From: Algoriphagus aquimarinus
GTDB lineage: Bacteria; Bacteroidota; Bacteroidia; Cytophagales; Cyclobacteriaceae
Reading direction: 5' to 3'
NCBI RefSeq assembly: GCF_007997215.1
Contig: NZ_VORW01000002.1
Span: 248,001-312,000, forward strand
Length of the DNA stretch: 64,000 nucleotides
Of this stretch, positions 1 through 8,847 are shown one piece after another. The position numbers and the translations under genes were made by a program. Under the pieces are notes generated by a model. That model was not told where the DNA came from. It saw nothing but the letters and a program-made list of their open reading frames with translations, and ran no database searches. Every line of letters starts with the position of its first letter. Position 1 is the stretch's first letter.

Positions 1-448
1 GAAGGAAATCCAATGCTGGAAATCCTTGCTGGGCATAAGCGGCTGGCAGGTTTAGATTGGCAGTACCTGAATTGATGTTGTTCTGAATTCCGGCTACATC
101 CGCAGGATAGATATTATAGAAACTTCTAAACGTATATTTTTCTGCAGGTCCTACCTCATACATTTCAACATTTTGCCAGGAAATATAAGCTTCAGTCCAG
201 GATGATCTAAAAGCAGAAAGGCTAGCCTGAGTGGGATTTGTGGTGAATTCATCTGCACTGATCACCATTGCCTGCAAATCCTTGTCAAACTCAGCGTAAG
301 AAGGAAGAATCAATTCCTCTACCCAGAAAGTCAGCATTTCTTTTCGGTCATTGGAAACGTCCGGCTCAGTGATCTTCTCGGTTGAATCTACGCAGCTACT
401 CATGGCAGTCAAAAGCAGAAATAGAATTAGAATCTTATTATTTTTCAT
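1..448 (-). CDS. Imelysin-family (M75-like) lipoprotein, 3' part off the left edge
   Basis: The reading frame starts at the ATG complementary to 446-448 and runs off the window, so about the first 149 residues are visible. It opens with a lipoprotein signal (Lys/Asn-rich start, LFLLLTAMSSC, lipobox Cys at about residue 19). The body, with WVEELILPSY near residue 38, a Trp-rich SFRSSWTEAYISWQ stretch and VEMYEVGPAEKYTFRSFYNIYP, matches the N-terminal helical half of bacterial imelysin-like proteins. Those are cell-envelope proteins commonly tied to iron or haem uptake; the GxHxxE motif would lie beyond the edge. It sits 74 bp downstream of the DUF4856 gene on the same strand, a pairing usual in Bacteroidetes, so the two are probably one operon under the palindromes at 1742-1782. 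Assignment is by motif and context only. Confidence 0.8.
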   Translation of the reverse strand, partial: MKNNKILILFLLLTAMSSCVDSTEKITEPDVSNDRKEMLTFWVEELILPSYAEFDKDLQAMVISADEFTTNPTQASLSAFRSSWTEAYISWQNVEMYEVGPAEKYTFRSFYNIYPADVAGIQNNINSGTANLNLPAAYAQQGFPALDFL

Positions 449-522
449 CGTTATGCTTTGTCAGAAATGAAAAAGTATCGACCCAGTAAATAGGTCGATA
501 CATTTTTGGAAATCTTTATTTA

Positions 523-1698
523 TCAGAGGTTAAACTTTGCCTTAATGGCAGCTTCTGCGTTGCTGATTTTAGAAGCATCTAAGTCCCAAAATCCATTGTC
601 ACTCCCAATAAGTGCGAGTAAGATTGAGTCTGAGAAATTGGCATCAGCTTGATAAGCAGTAGCAAATCGTAAGGAGTAAATGAATCCAATGGCTTCGCCA
701 ATAGCATGCGCTCTCTTATCTTCAGTTGCGCTGGTTCTCCACTTGCCTAAATAACCTAGGGCGGCATTGGCCAACGCTTTTTCAAATTCCTGACGGATAA
801 ATAAGGCTTGATTTTCTAATTCAACACGGTCATTGTTAGCAATCGCAGCTCTTCCTCTTAGAAATGCGGGATAAATTTTAGCATAGCTTGCTTTATTGTA
901 CTCCCAGATGTAAGATCCTGCACCAAACTCAGATACAGTTCCCTTCTCACTGTCTGTGAAACCTTCCAGGTAGATTGGATTAGTAGTAAGCGTACCGTAG
1001 GCTGTATCCCAGTTATGCTCAAGTTGCGTGTAGTTTTTTCCAGCTACTAGTGTAGAATTATCAGCATTTAAACCAGCTGATAAAAGCACGTTGCCAATGT
1101 AATCAAGCTGAAATGCTCCAATCAAAGATTTCTGAATGACCTGCGCCACTTCAACTCCGTCCTCATTTACAAGGTAGGTTCCTAGTTTGCCGGCCTTGTT
1201 CACTGCCGCTTCCTCATTGAGAGATAAGCTTATGTCTTCAATTTCTGCAAAAAGTAATTCGAAGTTTGCCCTTGTACTTTCAATCTCCTGAGCTGATTTG
1301 GAAGCTGCAACTCTCTCGCTTAAGCTGATATCAGAGCTGTTCAGATCAGCAGCAGTGAATAAATCACCTGTTAATTCCAGCGTTGAAAACGGAGACTGAG
1401 TATTCGTAAATAGATTAGAAAGTATGGTCTTATCCAGTTGGGTGTTTGCGCTGACATTGGACGTCACGTACTTGTTCAAGGATTGAAACATCGTCAAGGA
1501 GATATTTCCTTCTTCAAGGGATACTGTGGAAGTTCCATTGGCATCAAGGAATTGCGAAGAATAGGAACTGTTGGCATCTAGGCTGCTGTATGCTACTTCA
1601 GCTCTAAGATTTGGATTTTCTGGTTCATCTATACAGGCAGTGGTTCCTAAAAGTGCTAATCCTATAACTAGATGAGATTTTCTGATATTCTGAATCAT
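523..1698 (-). CDS. DUF4856 domain lipoprotein
   Basis: This 391-residue protein has a lipoprotein signal peptide (SHLVIGLALLGTTAC, Cys at about 22) followed by an acidic linker. The body is all-helical and typical of DUF4856, with YSSLDANSSYSSQFLDANGT, repeated Leu/Ala-rich helices, and a C-terminal stretch RAHAIGEAIGFIYSLRFA. DUF4856 proteins are Bacteroidetes outer-surface lipoproteins encoded next to imelysins and are thought to take part in iron acquisition; their biochemical role is not known. It is the first gene of the leftward operon with the imelysin gene. The start is supported by the signal peptide, and the leader before it carries two Fur/IdeR-like inverted repeats. Confidence 0.82.
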   Translation of the reverse strand: MIQNIRKSHLVIGLALLGTTACIDEPENPNLRAEVAYSSLDANSSYSSQFLDANGTSTVSLEEGNISLTMFQSLNKYVTSNVSANTQLDKTILSNLFTNTQSPFSTLELTGDLFTAADLNSSDISLSERVAASKSAQEIESTRANFELLFAEIEDISLSLNEEAAVNKAGKLGTYLVNEDGVEVAQVIQKSLIGAFQLDYIGNVLLSAGLNADNSTLVAGKNYTQLEHNWDTAYGTLTTNPIYLEGFTDSEKGTVSEFGAGSYIWEYNKASYAKIYPAFLRGRAAIANNDRVELENQALFIRQEFEKALANAALGYLGKWRTSATEDKRAHAIGEAIGFIYSLRFATAYQADANFSDSILLALIGSDNGFWDLDASKISNAEAAIKAKFNL

Positions 1699-1741
1699 TT
1701 TAATTTGATGGTTTAATTAAGATATGTGGCAAAGATATTTA

Positions 1742-1782
1742 TTTAGATTAATTCTAAAAAGGTTATTTAGAATAATTACAAA
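1742..1782 (-). promoter_or_regulatory. Tandem palindromic operator candidate upstream of DUF4856-imelysin operon
   Basis: Two 17-bp inverted repeats lie 24 bp apart, 44-84 bp upstream of the DUF4856 start: TTTAGATTAATTCTAAA (1742-1758, perfect 6-bp arms) and TTTAGAATAATTACAAA (1766-1782, one arm imperfect). They resemble the A/T-rich dyads bound by Fur or DtxR/IdeR-type metal regulators. Given the iron-linked genes downstream, iron control is a reasonable inference, but the regulator is not identified. Confidence 0.45.
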
Positions 1783-2185
1783 TAAAATTTGTAAACACTA
1801 CCTGGTAAATATTTTAAGCCTTATAGCAGTTTAACCTGGAAATTTTTGGATGACATTGAAGTTTTTTAAAACTTAGAGTTAGCTAGCAAAAGGTCTTTTT
1901 AATACAGGCTAGTCAAGTATTTAGGAAGACCTCTTAGGGTTTAAAGCAAAATATGAACAACGAATCTCCAACATTGCATGTACCTAATTGCGGGAAAAGT
2001 GATAAATGTAAAAAAATTGTGCTTTAGTTAATTTTGGAATGGATCCACGAGTAGGCGCTTTGAAAACCGCATCAAGCCATATTACAATTCAATATTTATT
2101 TAGAATTTGTCGTCCAACTGTAAAATCTATTTTTTTACTAATTCTTCTTCCGCCAATTTAGCCTGACCCCATCACAAGAGGCAAA
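1783..2185. other. Intergenic stretch without recognisable gene
   Basis: This AT-rich spacer separates the upstream region of the DUF4856 operon from the end of the DUF3892 gene. Neither strand has a convincing reading frame, RNA fold or repeat beyond ordinary A/T runs. Confidence 0.4.
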
Positions 2186-2449
2186 TCAGGGACATTCTGG
2201 CAAGTCTTCCAATAAGTTATGTAAATAACACTGGCCTTTCGCACTTAGAATGGATTCGGGATCAGTTGATTTGCAAACACTAACTTGTAATTCTTCACGA
2301 TTTTCGGTGATAGAGAATTCCCAAGTCCTCGAATTGATTCCCTCAATTGCCTCTATGGTAGAAATGGTCCATTTGTCACCAGTTCCATTTACGCCTCCGA
2401 TATGTGTGATACTTCCCACCAGTGAGCCTTCAGATATTTTTTTGCACAC
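2186..2449 (-). CDS. DUF3892 family small protein
   Basis: This 87-residue protein contains ITHIGGVNGTGDKWTIS, then an IEGINSRTWEFSI segment, and ends in HNLLEDLPECP. That order (ITHIGG...W...AI.GI..G.W.F...NNLL.LPECP) is the signature of DUF3892, a small family of unknown function. The middle is more divergent than usual, with an inserted CKSTDPESILSAKGQCY segment where most members have a KYLKT-like stretch. The first codon taken is GTG at 2449, because no in-frame ATG lies close upstream, so the N terminus is uncertain. It may be a slightly degraded copy. It is isolated from its neighbours and has no visible operon partner. Confidence 0.6.
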   Translation of the reverse strand: MCKKISEGSLVGSITHIGGVNGTGDKWTISTIEAIEGINSRTWEFSITENREELQVSVCKSTDPESILSAKGQCYLHNLLEDLPECP

Positions 2450-2568
2450 AGAATTCGCAATCGCTTCATGAATAATTCTTAGTTGGAGTGTGAGGATGCA
2501 TCAAGGCAATTGAACATTAATTCAAGTTGGCGACTTTTCGAATTACTAAACGATTATGGATCATAGGA

Positions 2569-2918
2569 CTAGGTATTACTGACATTTCCAGTTGTCTCTT
2601 CAAAAATTTTCATCGCCAATAGTCCATTTCCCACCGCGCCACCAGCCCTTATAGCAGAAGCTATAAAGACAGTTTCCGCAAGCTCCTCTTTGGTGGCACT
2701 GGCTTTTACTGCATTTTCAATATGAGATTCGATGCAGTAGGCACACTGAGTGGTCAATGCTACCGCATTGGACATCAATTCTCGATACTTTACAGGGATT
2801 ACCCCTCTGAACGCTCTGCGGTATGTTTGAGGTTTAAGAAGGCTTCTGCTTCTTTCTTTGCTGAATTGATCAATGTATTGATGCATTTTCTGTCCTCGGG
2901 GCTTTGGTATTGATACAT
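2569..2918 (-). pseudogene. AhpD/carboxymuconolactone decarboxylase-like protein, frameshifted
   Basis: Residues RELMSNAVALTTQCAYCIESHIENAVKAS carry the CxxC...H motif of the AhpD-like peroxidase/CMD family, small proteins that use a Cys pair to reduce alkyl hydroperoxides. The uninterrupted frame (start 2886, 105 aa) has an atypical N terminus. The neighbouring frame, starting at the ATG at 2918, reads MYQYQSPEDRK...KKEAEAFLNLKHTAERSEG and then stops at 2799-2801, just after a GGGG run (2805-2802). Adding one G there would join it directly to VIPVKYRELM, giving the family's usual layout (E-A-x-x-F...G-x-I-P-x-K-x-x-E-L). The sequence is therefore best read as one gene of about 116 codons broken by a 1-nt homopolymer deletion. 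A sequencing error, or translation from 2886, is the alternative. Confidence 0.6.
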
Positions 2919-3083
2919 GATTTAGTTGATGAAGGGATTCGCTATTTATATTAATTCTCTTTGATTAAAACTAAACAGTTTTTTTGACAGTAAAGTGTAC
3001 CTAATACCTATTCGTTTTATCGAGGTATTTCGGCTACAACCTTATCGATGTTGCTTTCCAACTTCACTTTAATGATTGCTACT

Positions 3084-3329
3084 TCACCTCACCGACTTTA
3101 ATTTTAATCCTTTTTCTTGGAGCATATTGAGTACCACCGTAGCATCCTTTTCCAGATCCTGGTCTATAAACATCCGCAGAGCCATAGAAAGCGCCATTAT
3201 TTCCTTGCCTTTCTTTAATCGCTCATAGGGAAAAGGATTGGCGCTCACGCTGATGATGCAATTCATTTTTGTATCTACCCGTTTTTCGAGTTCCTTCAGT
3301 TCGCTGCATAAATCGGCCCAGTTGTACAT
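3084..3329 (-). CDS. Small hypothetical protein
   Basis: This is an 81-residue helical, charged protein beginning MYNWADLCSELKELEKRVDTK and ending LNMLQEKGLKLKSVR. It has no signal peptide, membrane segment or family motif that I recognise. The start at 3329 lies 62 bp from the divergently transcribed GIY-YIG gene, so the two may share a promoter region. Codon use looks ordinary and the composition is protein-like, which favours a real gene, but nothing in the sequence indicates a function. Confidence 0.45.
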   Translation of the reverse strand: MYNWADLCSELKELEKRVDTKMNCIISVSANPFPYERLKKGKEIMALSMALRMFIDQDLEKDATVVLNMLQEKGLKLKSVR

Positions 3330-3390
3330 GTATTTTTGAAATCTGATTGCAATATGGTGGGATTTGGTGTCGGTTCGAATCTAAACCTAT

Positions 3391-3900
3391 ATGTTGGAAA
3401 CTTTTTTGAAACAAGCTGTCAAAGTATTTTTAGAATTATCTAGAGGTACCTTAAGTGAATTAATCGTTGACAAATATCTTGTACTCACTTATGGTAATCT
3501 CATACTATCTATGGATAATCCCGACGAAATTATACGGAAATTTGAAGCTGAGTTTAATTTCATTAAGCACAAATTCAGAATTATTGATCTTAAACTTAGT
3601 GAAGTGAAGTCTTCAATGGAGGAATTCGTGTATCACCCAGGTGTGTATATTTTTTATAATTCAACAAGTGTGATTAAAGTGGGAAGACATTTGGTGAATT
3701 GCAGGAAACGGGCGTTGGAGCATGTTCGTGATAACACAAGAAATGAACATTTGGAAATGCGTGAGTTAGTCTCAGATTCTGCTTCACGAATCCTATTTAT
3801 CAATAGCAAGAAAGTGGAGGACAGACATTGGGTAGCGGCGGTGGAGCTATTTATGGAAACTCACTTGTCACCGGTGATTAAGTCAAAAAGACTAGGCTAA
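3391..3900 (+). CDS. GIY-YIG domain protein
   Basis: The 169-residue product has a helical N-terminal extension (1-80) followed by a compact GIY-YIG nuclease-like domain. Visible elements are PGVYIFYNS (GIY strand, Tyr86), IKVGRHLVN (YIG strand, Gly98), CRKRALEHVRDN (the Arg and His usually needed for catalysis) and VELFMETHLSPV (candidate metal-binding Glu). The family covers homing endonucleases, UvrC-type and Slx1-type structure-specific nucleases and some restriction enzymes; the spacing here is most like small phage/mobile GIY-YIG proteins. It is an orphan between small hypothetical genes, so substrate and role are open. The coding sequence is AT-rich, like the rest of this accessory stretch. 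Confidence 0.7.
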   Translation: MLETFLKQAVKVFLELSRGTLSELIVDKYLVLTYGNLILSMDNPDEIIRKFEAEFNFIKHKFRIIDLKLSEVKSSMEEFVYHPGVYIFYNSTSVIKVGRHLVNCRKRALEHVRDNTRNEHLEMRELVSDSASRILFINSKKVEDRHWVAAVELFMETHLSPVIKSKRLG

Positions 3901-4447
3901 TTAACCAATTGCATACACTCGTTATTTCAAAATATACTTGAAATCCTTTATGCATAAGCTGTGGTCGCTAAGCCCAGCCACAAAAGGTGTCAATTTAGTA
4001 GAAAAGTAGATGCGATCAATTTCTGCATTTTGTTAAATTCCTAGCTGTTTCTCGCTTCTTTTTCCCTAGGTGTTCTCAGGATTATCCTATAGTATAAACT
4101 GGTAACATAACGTGCTGAAAATATGCTTTAATTCGACTCTCCTTCGATGTTTCTACGATGCTACTACGATCCTTGTCCGATCTGATATCGTAGATTGATC
4201 GGAAATGTATAAGAGAAAGTGTGGGTGAATACTGTATTTGTAGTAGCTTACAACTGATAGAACTGCCCTTTGGGATTTACTTTCAGATGATTTTTCTACC
4301 AAACAACCTTTACTAAAAGACAGGCTATATGAGAACAGAAGCGAAGGTTACTTTTTTGGTTTATAAGGTTTTGGTTCAGTTAGCTATCCACTGGTTTATT
4401 CCTGATAAGTCCGATATTGGTTTGGTAAACCCACAGACTTTTCTCCT
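3901..4447. other. Intergenic stretch without supported gene
   Basis: No reading frame here is convincing. A 53-codon frame from 4329 overlaps the next gene out of frame and has no family features. A short inverted repeat (CTACGAT at 4164-4170 and ATCGTAG at 4187-4193, with an extra CTACGAT copy at 4153) is the only structure seen. The stretch may be decayed DNA. Confidence 0.35.
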
Positions 4448-4720
4448 ATGGATGTACCAATTATCACGTTTGAAGAAATCATCAAATTAAATGGCCACGA
4501 CTGGGATAGGGCTTATGCGGTGCTGACCTACCATCTCGAAAAAGGCAATATCAAAAAAGAAGTACTGGGAGGCGGGATGGTGATCTGCCATAATGTGACC
4601 CTAGTGCAGGAATTCACCCTGATCCATGATAAACTAATTGAGCCAGATCCTGTCAACAAAGTCGTGATGCGCCCTAGACGGAATCGGATAATTAGGGGTG
4701 AGGGTACGGCTGAGATTTGA
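4448..4720 (+). CDS. Small hypothetical protein
   Basis: This is a 90-residue soluble protein starting MDVPIITFEEIIKLNGHDWDRAYAVLTYHLEKGNI, with a helical N-terminal half, a short beta-like segment (VLGGGMVICHNVTLVQEF) and a basic tail (MRPRRNRIIRG). I do not recognise the family. The first 35 residues could be a small DNA-binding or adaptor helix bundle, but no helix-turn-helix is clear. It is followed 130 bp downstream by the TraB/Tiki-like gene on the same strand, without operon-like spacing. Confidence 0.45.
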   Translation: MDVPIITFEEIIKLNGHDWDRAYAVLTYHLEKGNIKKEVLGGGMVICHNVTLVQEFTLIHDKLIEPDPVNKVVMRPRRNRIIRGEGTAEI

Positions 4721-4850
4721 AAGCCAGTTTCTCCCGACTCCTGGAAGGAGTGTTGTCTAATAGAAATTTTTAACTATTCACTTTTCCTAAAACCCCATAA
4801 TTCGAAAAACTGAAACTAATTAACCCAGAATTGAGATCAAACGATTTTCC

Positions 4851-5498
4851 ATGAATCATTCCCCACAAAATATCACTTTTATCAGTACAGTGCATAAGGA
4901 GATTGGAATGTGTAATGCTGAGGAATTAGCATGTATTCTTAGTGAAGAACATCCAGATGTTGTTTTTTTGGAAGCTCTCCCTGAAACGTATTCAGATTAT
5001 GATAAAATGACCTTTTCCTCATTTGGAGTATATCACGCTAATCTTGAGATTAAAGCCCTTCAACTATTCAGTTCAAGATCGCTTGTAGAATATGTTCCTG
5101 TGCTCAACAGTGGATGGTCCGAGCTGTTTGAGCTGAAATACAATCAGGTTTGCGAGAATCCTGAGTTTAGAAAAATGCTGGAAGAATTTAATGCATTGGT
5201 TGGTGAGCTAGGTATTAAATTTCTCAACAGTGATGATAGTGTAAAGTTACAGCAGAGAATACGAATGCTGGAAGACATTATTTTAAACGATAAAGACCTT
5301 AAAGCAAGGTTTAATATAGAATTAGATGCATATGAAGATTCTATGCTTAACAATATCTATTCATTTTGCAGAAATAATCAATTCGAAAAGGCAGTGTTTA
5401 TGTGTGGGGTGGCTCACAGAAAGTCATTAATTGAAAAAATTCAAAGTTACAACAGTAAGGATACATCCAATCTGAATTGGACTACTTTAGGGAATTAA
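4851..5498 (+). CDS. TraB/GumN/Tiki-like protein
   Basis: The 215-residue protein opens with ITFISTVHKEIGMCNAEELACILSEEHPDVVFLEA and closes with FEKAVFMCGVAHRKSLIEKIQ. This pairing of an N-terminal [GS]T-x-H segment, a following PDVVFLE strand and a C-terminal GxAHR motif is the pattern of the TraB/PrgY/Tiki (EraA/ChaN-related) superfamily, whose better-known members are metal-dependent proteases or haem-binding proteins. No signal peptide or membrane segment is seen, so it should be cytosolic. The central part is helical and divergent. It stands alone upstream of the protease-nuclease gene, with a palindrome (5627-5648) between them. Family membership is probable; activity is not established. 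Confidence 0.55.
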   Translation: MNHSPQNITFISTVHKEIGMCNAEELACILSEEHPDVVFLEALPETYSDYDKMTFSSFGVYHANLEIKALQLFSSRSLVEYVPVLNSGWSELFELKYNQVCENPEFRKMLEEFNALVGELGIKFLNSDDSVKLQQRIRMLEDIILNDKDLKARFNIELDAYEDSMLNNIYSFCRNNQFEKAVFMCGVAHRKSLIEKIQSYNSKDTSNLNWTTLGN

Positions 5499-5626
5499 GT
5501 TTCGGAGTGAAAGCCTTGATGGACAGTGGATCTTGCCGATGCTAAGCTTTAGCACTACGAATCTTTTATCTATTGCTTACCTACCTTCTCGGTCAACGTA
5601 TAGGCATTCAGGTGATTAATAGTGAA

Positions 5627-5648
5627 AAATACCCTATATAGGGTATTT
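5627..5648. repeat. AAATACCC-N6-GGGTATTT palindrome, copy 1
   Basis: Perfect 22-bp palindrome with centre TATATA, 135 bp upstream of the protease-nuclease start and 128 bp after the previous stop. Three related copies lie at 23769, 30290 and 31051. The T-rich right flank would allow it to act as a terminator, but the distance from the upstream gene makes an operator equally likely. Confidence 0.6.
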
Positions 5649-5783
5649 ATTTTTTATAAAAAAAACTTTTATTGCAAGCTAAAAGCACAATATAACCTCA
5701 TAATTAAAATTCAATATGTAATTAGGGATTATTTACTTTACTGCACTATCGATTAATTTTATTTATAACCACAATTTACTGTT

Positions 5784-7937
5784 ATGAAACTGAATAGAAT
5801 TGAAAACTTTGTTAAACCATATGCTAAAGCATATGCTCCTGATTTTATTTATAAAATGAAGAAGGAAGTGAATGAACAGAAAATAAATGATTTAGTTAGT
5901 AAGGATAGAATTGATTTAAGGGAAAAGCAAGTAATAGCTAGGGAAGGAATGTCCCGCACTGCAACAGAAAGAATCCTTGGATTAAATGATTTAGTGGATA
6001 TTAATTATTTTTTCAGAGGGATTGAAGCAAGCCGTTCAGTTTGTAGAATAATATTAAGGGATGTTAGTTTAAGAGAGGTTGGATATGCAACTGGCTTTAA
6101 AATATCACCTAGTCTGTTAATTACCAATTTTCACGTTTTTGAATCAGAGCAATGGGCTAGGAATGCAATTATTGAATTTAATTTTGAATTGAATAGTAAT
6201 GGTAACCCGAAACCTACTACAAGATTTAGTCTATCTCCTGATCGTTTTTTTGTGAATAATAAAAACTTAGACTATGCTATTGTAGCAATAAATCCAACAA
6301 GTGTATTTGGACTTGAGGAATTAAAAGATTTTGGGTTTTTGAGGTTAAATCCAAAATTGGGAAAAATTAATAAAGGGGAATACGCTACCATTATTCAACA
6401 CCCGGGGGGGCAATCAAAGCAGCTGGCTATTAGAGAAAATCAAATTATCAATGATATTGTTGATGATGATTTTACCCTAATGTATTACTCGGATACTGCA
6501 CAAGGCTCGTCCGGTGCTCCTGTATTTAATGATTCTTGGCAGGTAGTTGCGCTTCATTTCACTGGAGTTCCGAGAAAAGATGAGAATGGGAACTGGTTAC
6601 TTAAAAATGGTTCAATAGCAACAGGATTGGATGATGATGCAGACGTAGATTGGATTTCAAACTCAGGTATACGGACTAGTAAAATTGTAAATAGTTTTAT
6701 AGAACTGGAAATTAAAGGAGATTTAAGCCTTAGACAGGAATTTATTGACGCAAGTAATGGGGAAATATTATCTGAATTGAGAAAAAGTGAACCTTCAGAC
6801 AATTCTAATCACCTGCAATCCGCTATTCCGAAATCATCAAATAGTGATGAGGGGTATATTGATGCAAACCTGAATCAATTACTTTTCCAAAAAGCAATAA
6901 ACATTCCTTTAATATTTAGTTTACATCTAGGTGATATCATTCCTCCCTTTAATTCCATAAGCTTACCTAAACAATCGACTATAGATCAACTCCCAAGTGT
7001 TTCATTTGGTCTGGAAGCTAAGAAAAAACCTTTTTATGACTTGGATTACAGTAATCGTAAGGGGTACGATCCCAACTTCTTGGGTGTTGATGTTCCCATT
7101 CCGAAGGTTTTAAATTCAGATAATTTATCAAAAATGGTAAATGGTGATTACTACATTCCTTATCACAAGTTTACAATTGTCAATAACAAACAAAGAAAAC
7201 TTGCATTGTTTACCGCTTCAAATATTGATGGAAGTAGTGCGGCTAAAAATCCCGATCCGGATAAAGTTTATTCTAGAGATGCCTTAGCAGGATTGACTAA
7301 AAGTGATACAGAGGAATGGTTTATTGACCCAAGGATTCCACAAGCTGATCAATTATCAGATGAATTTTATAATAAAGACCGAATGGCTTTTGATAAAGGA
7401 CATCTGGTAAGGAGAGATGATGTAGCCTGGGGAAAAGATTATTTAGAAGTTAGATATTCTAACGGTGATACTTTCCATATCACAAATTGTTCGCCCCAAG
7501 TAAAGGATTTCAATCGGTCAAATTTAGGAGGAAGATGGGGCATGCTTGAAAACACTATTTTGAATCAGGCTAAATATGAAAAACTTAGTGTTTTTAGCGG
7601 CCCAATATTGTATAAGAGTGACCCGATTTTTAAGGGAGTAAATTTTCAGAATAGTGTAGAAATTAAGATACCGAAAGCATATTGGAAAATTATTATTGCT
7701 TTGTCTGAAAATGGAATTTTACAGTCATTTGCATTTTTATTATCACAGGATCTAAGCCAGGTTCAATTTGAGTTTGATCTTGAAAAGCAATGGAAAGGAT
7801 ACATGGTTTCCATTAGTTATCTTGAAAACTTAATAGGTAATATTAAATTTGATCCAATAGTTAATAATGCTGATCAATTTGAATCAGAAACAGGAGTTTT
7901 TGTGTTAAACCAAAGCCAATTCGAAACATTAAAATAG
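5784..7937 (+). CDS. Trypsin-like protease fused to DNA/RNA non-specific endonuclease (NUC1)
   Basis: The 717-residue protein joins two enzymes. Residues about 80-265 are an S1/trypsin-like serine protease: TNFHVF (His117), LDYAIVAI (Asp163) and QGSSGAPVF (Ser243 in GxSG) form a complete triad. Residues about 455-680 are a beta-beta-alpha-metal nuclease of the DNA/RNA non-specific endonuclease family. It shows the DRGH-type motif as AFDKGHLVRRDD (catalytic His540) and the metal-binding Asn in NCSPQVKDFN. A helical N-terminal region (1-75) and a variable linker (270-450) flank them. There is no signal peptide, so both activities would face the cytoplasm, which is dangerous for the cell unless controlled. 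Fusions of this sort suggest a protease that releases or regulates a toxic nuclease. The gene is monocistronic and abuts the RM/CBASS operon convergently. Confidence 0.85.
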   Translation: MKLNRIENFVKPYAKAYAPDFIYKMKKEVNEQKINDLVSKDRIDLREKQVIAREGMSRTATERILGLNDLVDINYFFRGIEASRSVCRIILRDVSLREVGYATGFKISPSLLITNFHVFESEQWARNAIIEFNFELNSNGNPKPTTRFSLSPDRFFVNNKNLDYAIVAINPTSVFGLEELKDFGFLRLNPKLGKINKGEYATIIQHPGGQSKQLAIRENQIINDIVDDDFTLMYYSDTAQGSSGAPVFNDSWQVVALHFTGVPRKDENGNWLLKNGSIATGLDDDADVDWISNSGIRTSKIVNSFIELEIKGDLSLRQEFIDASNGEILSELRKSEPSDNSNHLQSAIPKSSNSDEGYIDANLNQLLFQKAINIPLIFSLHLGDIIPPFNSISLPKQSTIDQLPSVSFGLEAKKKPFYDLDYSNRKGYDPNFLGVDVPIPKVLNSDNLSKMVNGDYYIPYHKFTIVNNKQRKLALFTASNIDGSSAAKNPDPDKVYSRDALAGLTKSDTEEWFIDPRIPQADQLSDEFYNKDRMAFDKGHLVRRDDVAWGKDYLEVRYSNGDTFHITNCSPQVKDFNRSNLGGRWGMLENTILNQAKYEKLSVFSGPILYKSDPIFKGVNFQNSVEIKIPKAYWKIIIALSENGILQSFAFLLSQDLSQVQFEFDLEKQWKGYMVSISYLENLIGNIKFDPIVNNADQFESETGVFVLNQSQFETLK

Positions 7938-8136
7938 TATTGAATTAGTGCTTAAGGTAAGGTCAATTCAATCAACTATCCATCTTTTTGTTATTCCTAA
8001 CCGGAGTCAATCCACTCAAATTTAGGATGTTCACTAATTTAGAATCAAAAATGAAGTGAGCGGGAGTGAAGTAGATGTTTTTGGACTGTACTGCCGAAAC
8101 TTCCATTTTGGCAAAAGGGCTTGTATAGAAACAACA

Positions 8137-8847
8137 TCAAACTAGCAAATGCTCCAATCTTTCTTTCCACTTTTTCCAGTCTGGCATAATGGTTTCCTGC
8201 AGAGTATAAAAAGCGCGTGTATGATTATGGTGAATCAGGTGACATAGTTCATGAATAATCACGTATTCAATACTTCCTTTGGGAGCTTTGATCAGTTCGG
8301 GATTTAGAATCACTTTTCCTTTAGGTGTACAGCTTCCCCATCTGGTAGGCATTTGTCTTATCTGAAGCTCAGGCTGATGGATGTTGTGCCTTGAGAAAAG
8401 TGGTACTATTTTTTTAAGGGATTCTTCAAAATGCTCCATTGCTTTTTCTCTATACCACCCAGAGAGCAGGTTTTTGGTAGATGATTTGGCTTTTTTATTT
8501 ACCAATAGTCTTCCCCTGAATAACTTTACTTCATTAGTGGGCGCTTGTTCGATTCTCAACTTGTATTGTCTCCCTAAATAGAGATGGGTTTCTCCATTGA
8601 TATATTTTCTCGGCGGGGTCAATGGATGATAAGATAGAAACTCTAGCTGTTGCTTGATGATCCAGGGTGCTTTCTCTCTGAGCTTAGCGGTTAAGTTTTC
8701 CTCAGAAGTATTCAAAGGAGCAATAACCTTGACCCTACAGTCTGGGTAAACCCGGATACCTAGGCTTTTTCGTTCCTGATAAGATAGCTCATAATTGATC
8801 TCTCTGGAGCCAAATACCAAGGATTCTATGGTTGTTATTTCAGACAT
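8137..8847 (-). CDS. M48/YgjP-like metallopeptidase (DUF45)
   Basis: The 236-residue protein carries a zinc-binding HELCHLIHHNHTRAFY motif (HExxH plus a downstream His) near residue 198, preceded by RQMPTRWGSCTPKGKVILNPELIKAP. This is the diagnostic pattern of the YgjP/DUF45 (WLM-like) metal-dependent hydrolases. Homologues are encoded beside type I restriction subunits in many bacteria, and are presumed to process or recycle proteins there; their substrate is unknown. It is the last gene of the long leftward operon: its start overlaps the end of hsdR by 8 bp, so translational coupling is likely. Confidence 0.88.
   Translation of the reverse strand: MSEITTIESLVFGSREINYELSYQERKSLGIRVYPDCRVKVIAPLNTSEENLTAKLREKAPWIIKQQLEFLSYHPLTPPRKYINGETHLYLGRQYKLRIEQAPTNEVKLFRGRLLVNKKAKSSTKNLLSGWYREKAMEHFEESLKKIVPLFSRHNIHQPELQIRQMPTRWGSCTPKGKVILNPELIKAPKGSIEYVIIHELCHLIHHNHTRAFYTLQETIMPDWKKWKERLEHLLV

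Noticed and set aside
2250-2471. Plus-strand frame opposite the DUF3892 gene
   Set aside because: It is the antisense shadow of a frame with a family signature (ITHIGG...LPECP).
4329-4490. 53-codon plus-strand frame
   Set aside because: Overlaps the start of the 4448-4720 gene in another frame and has no recognisable features.
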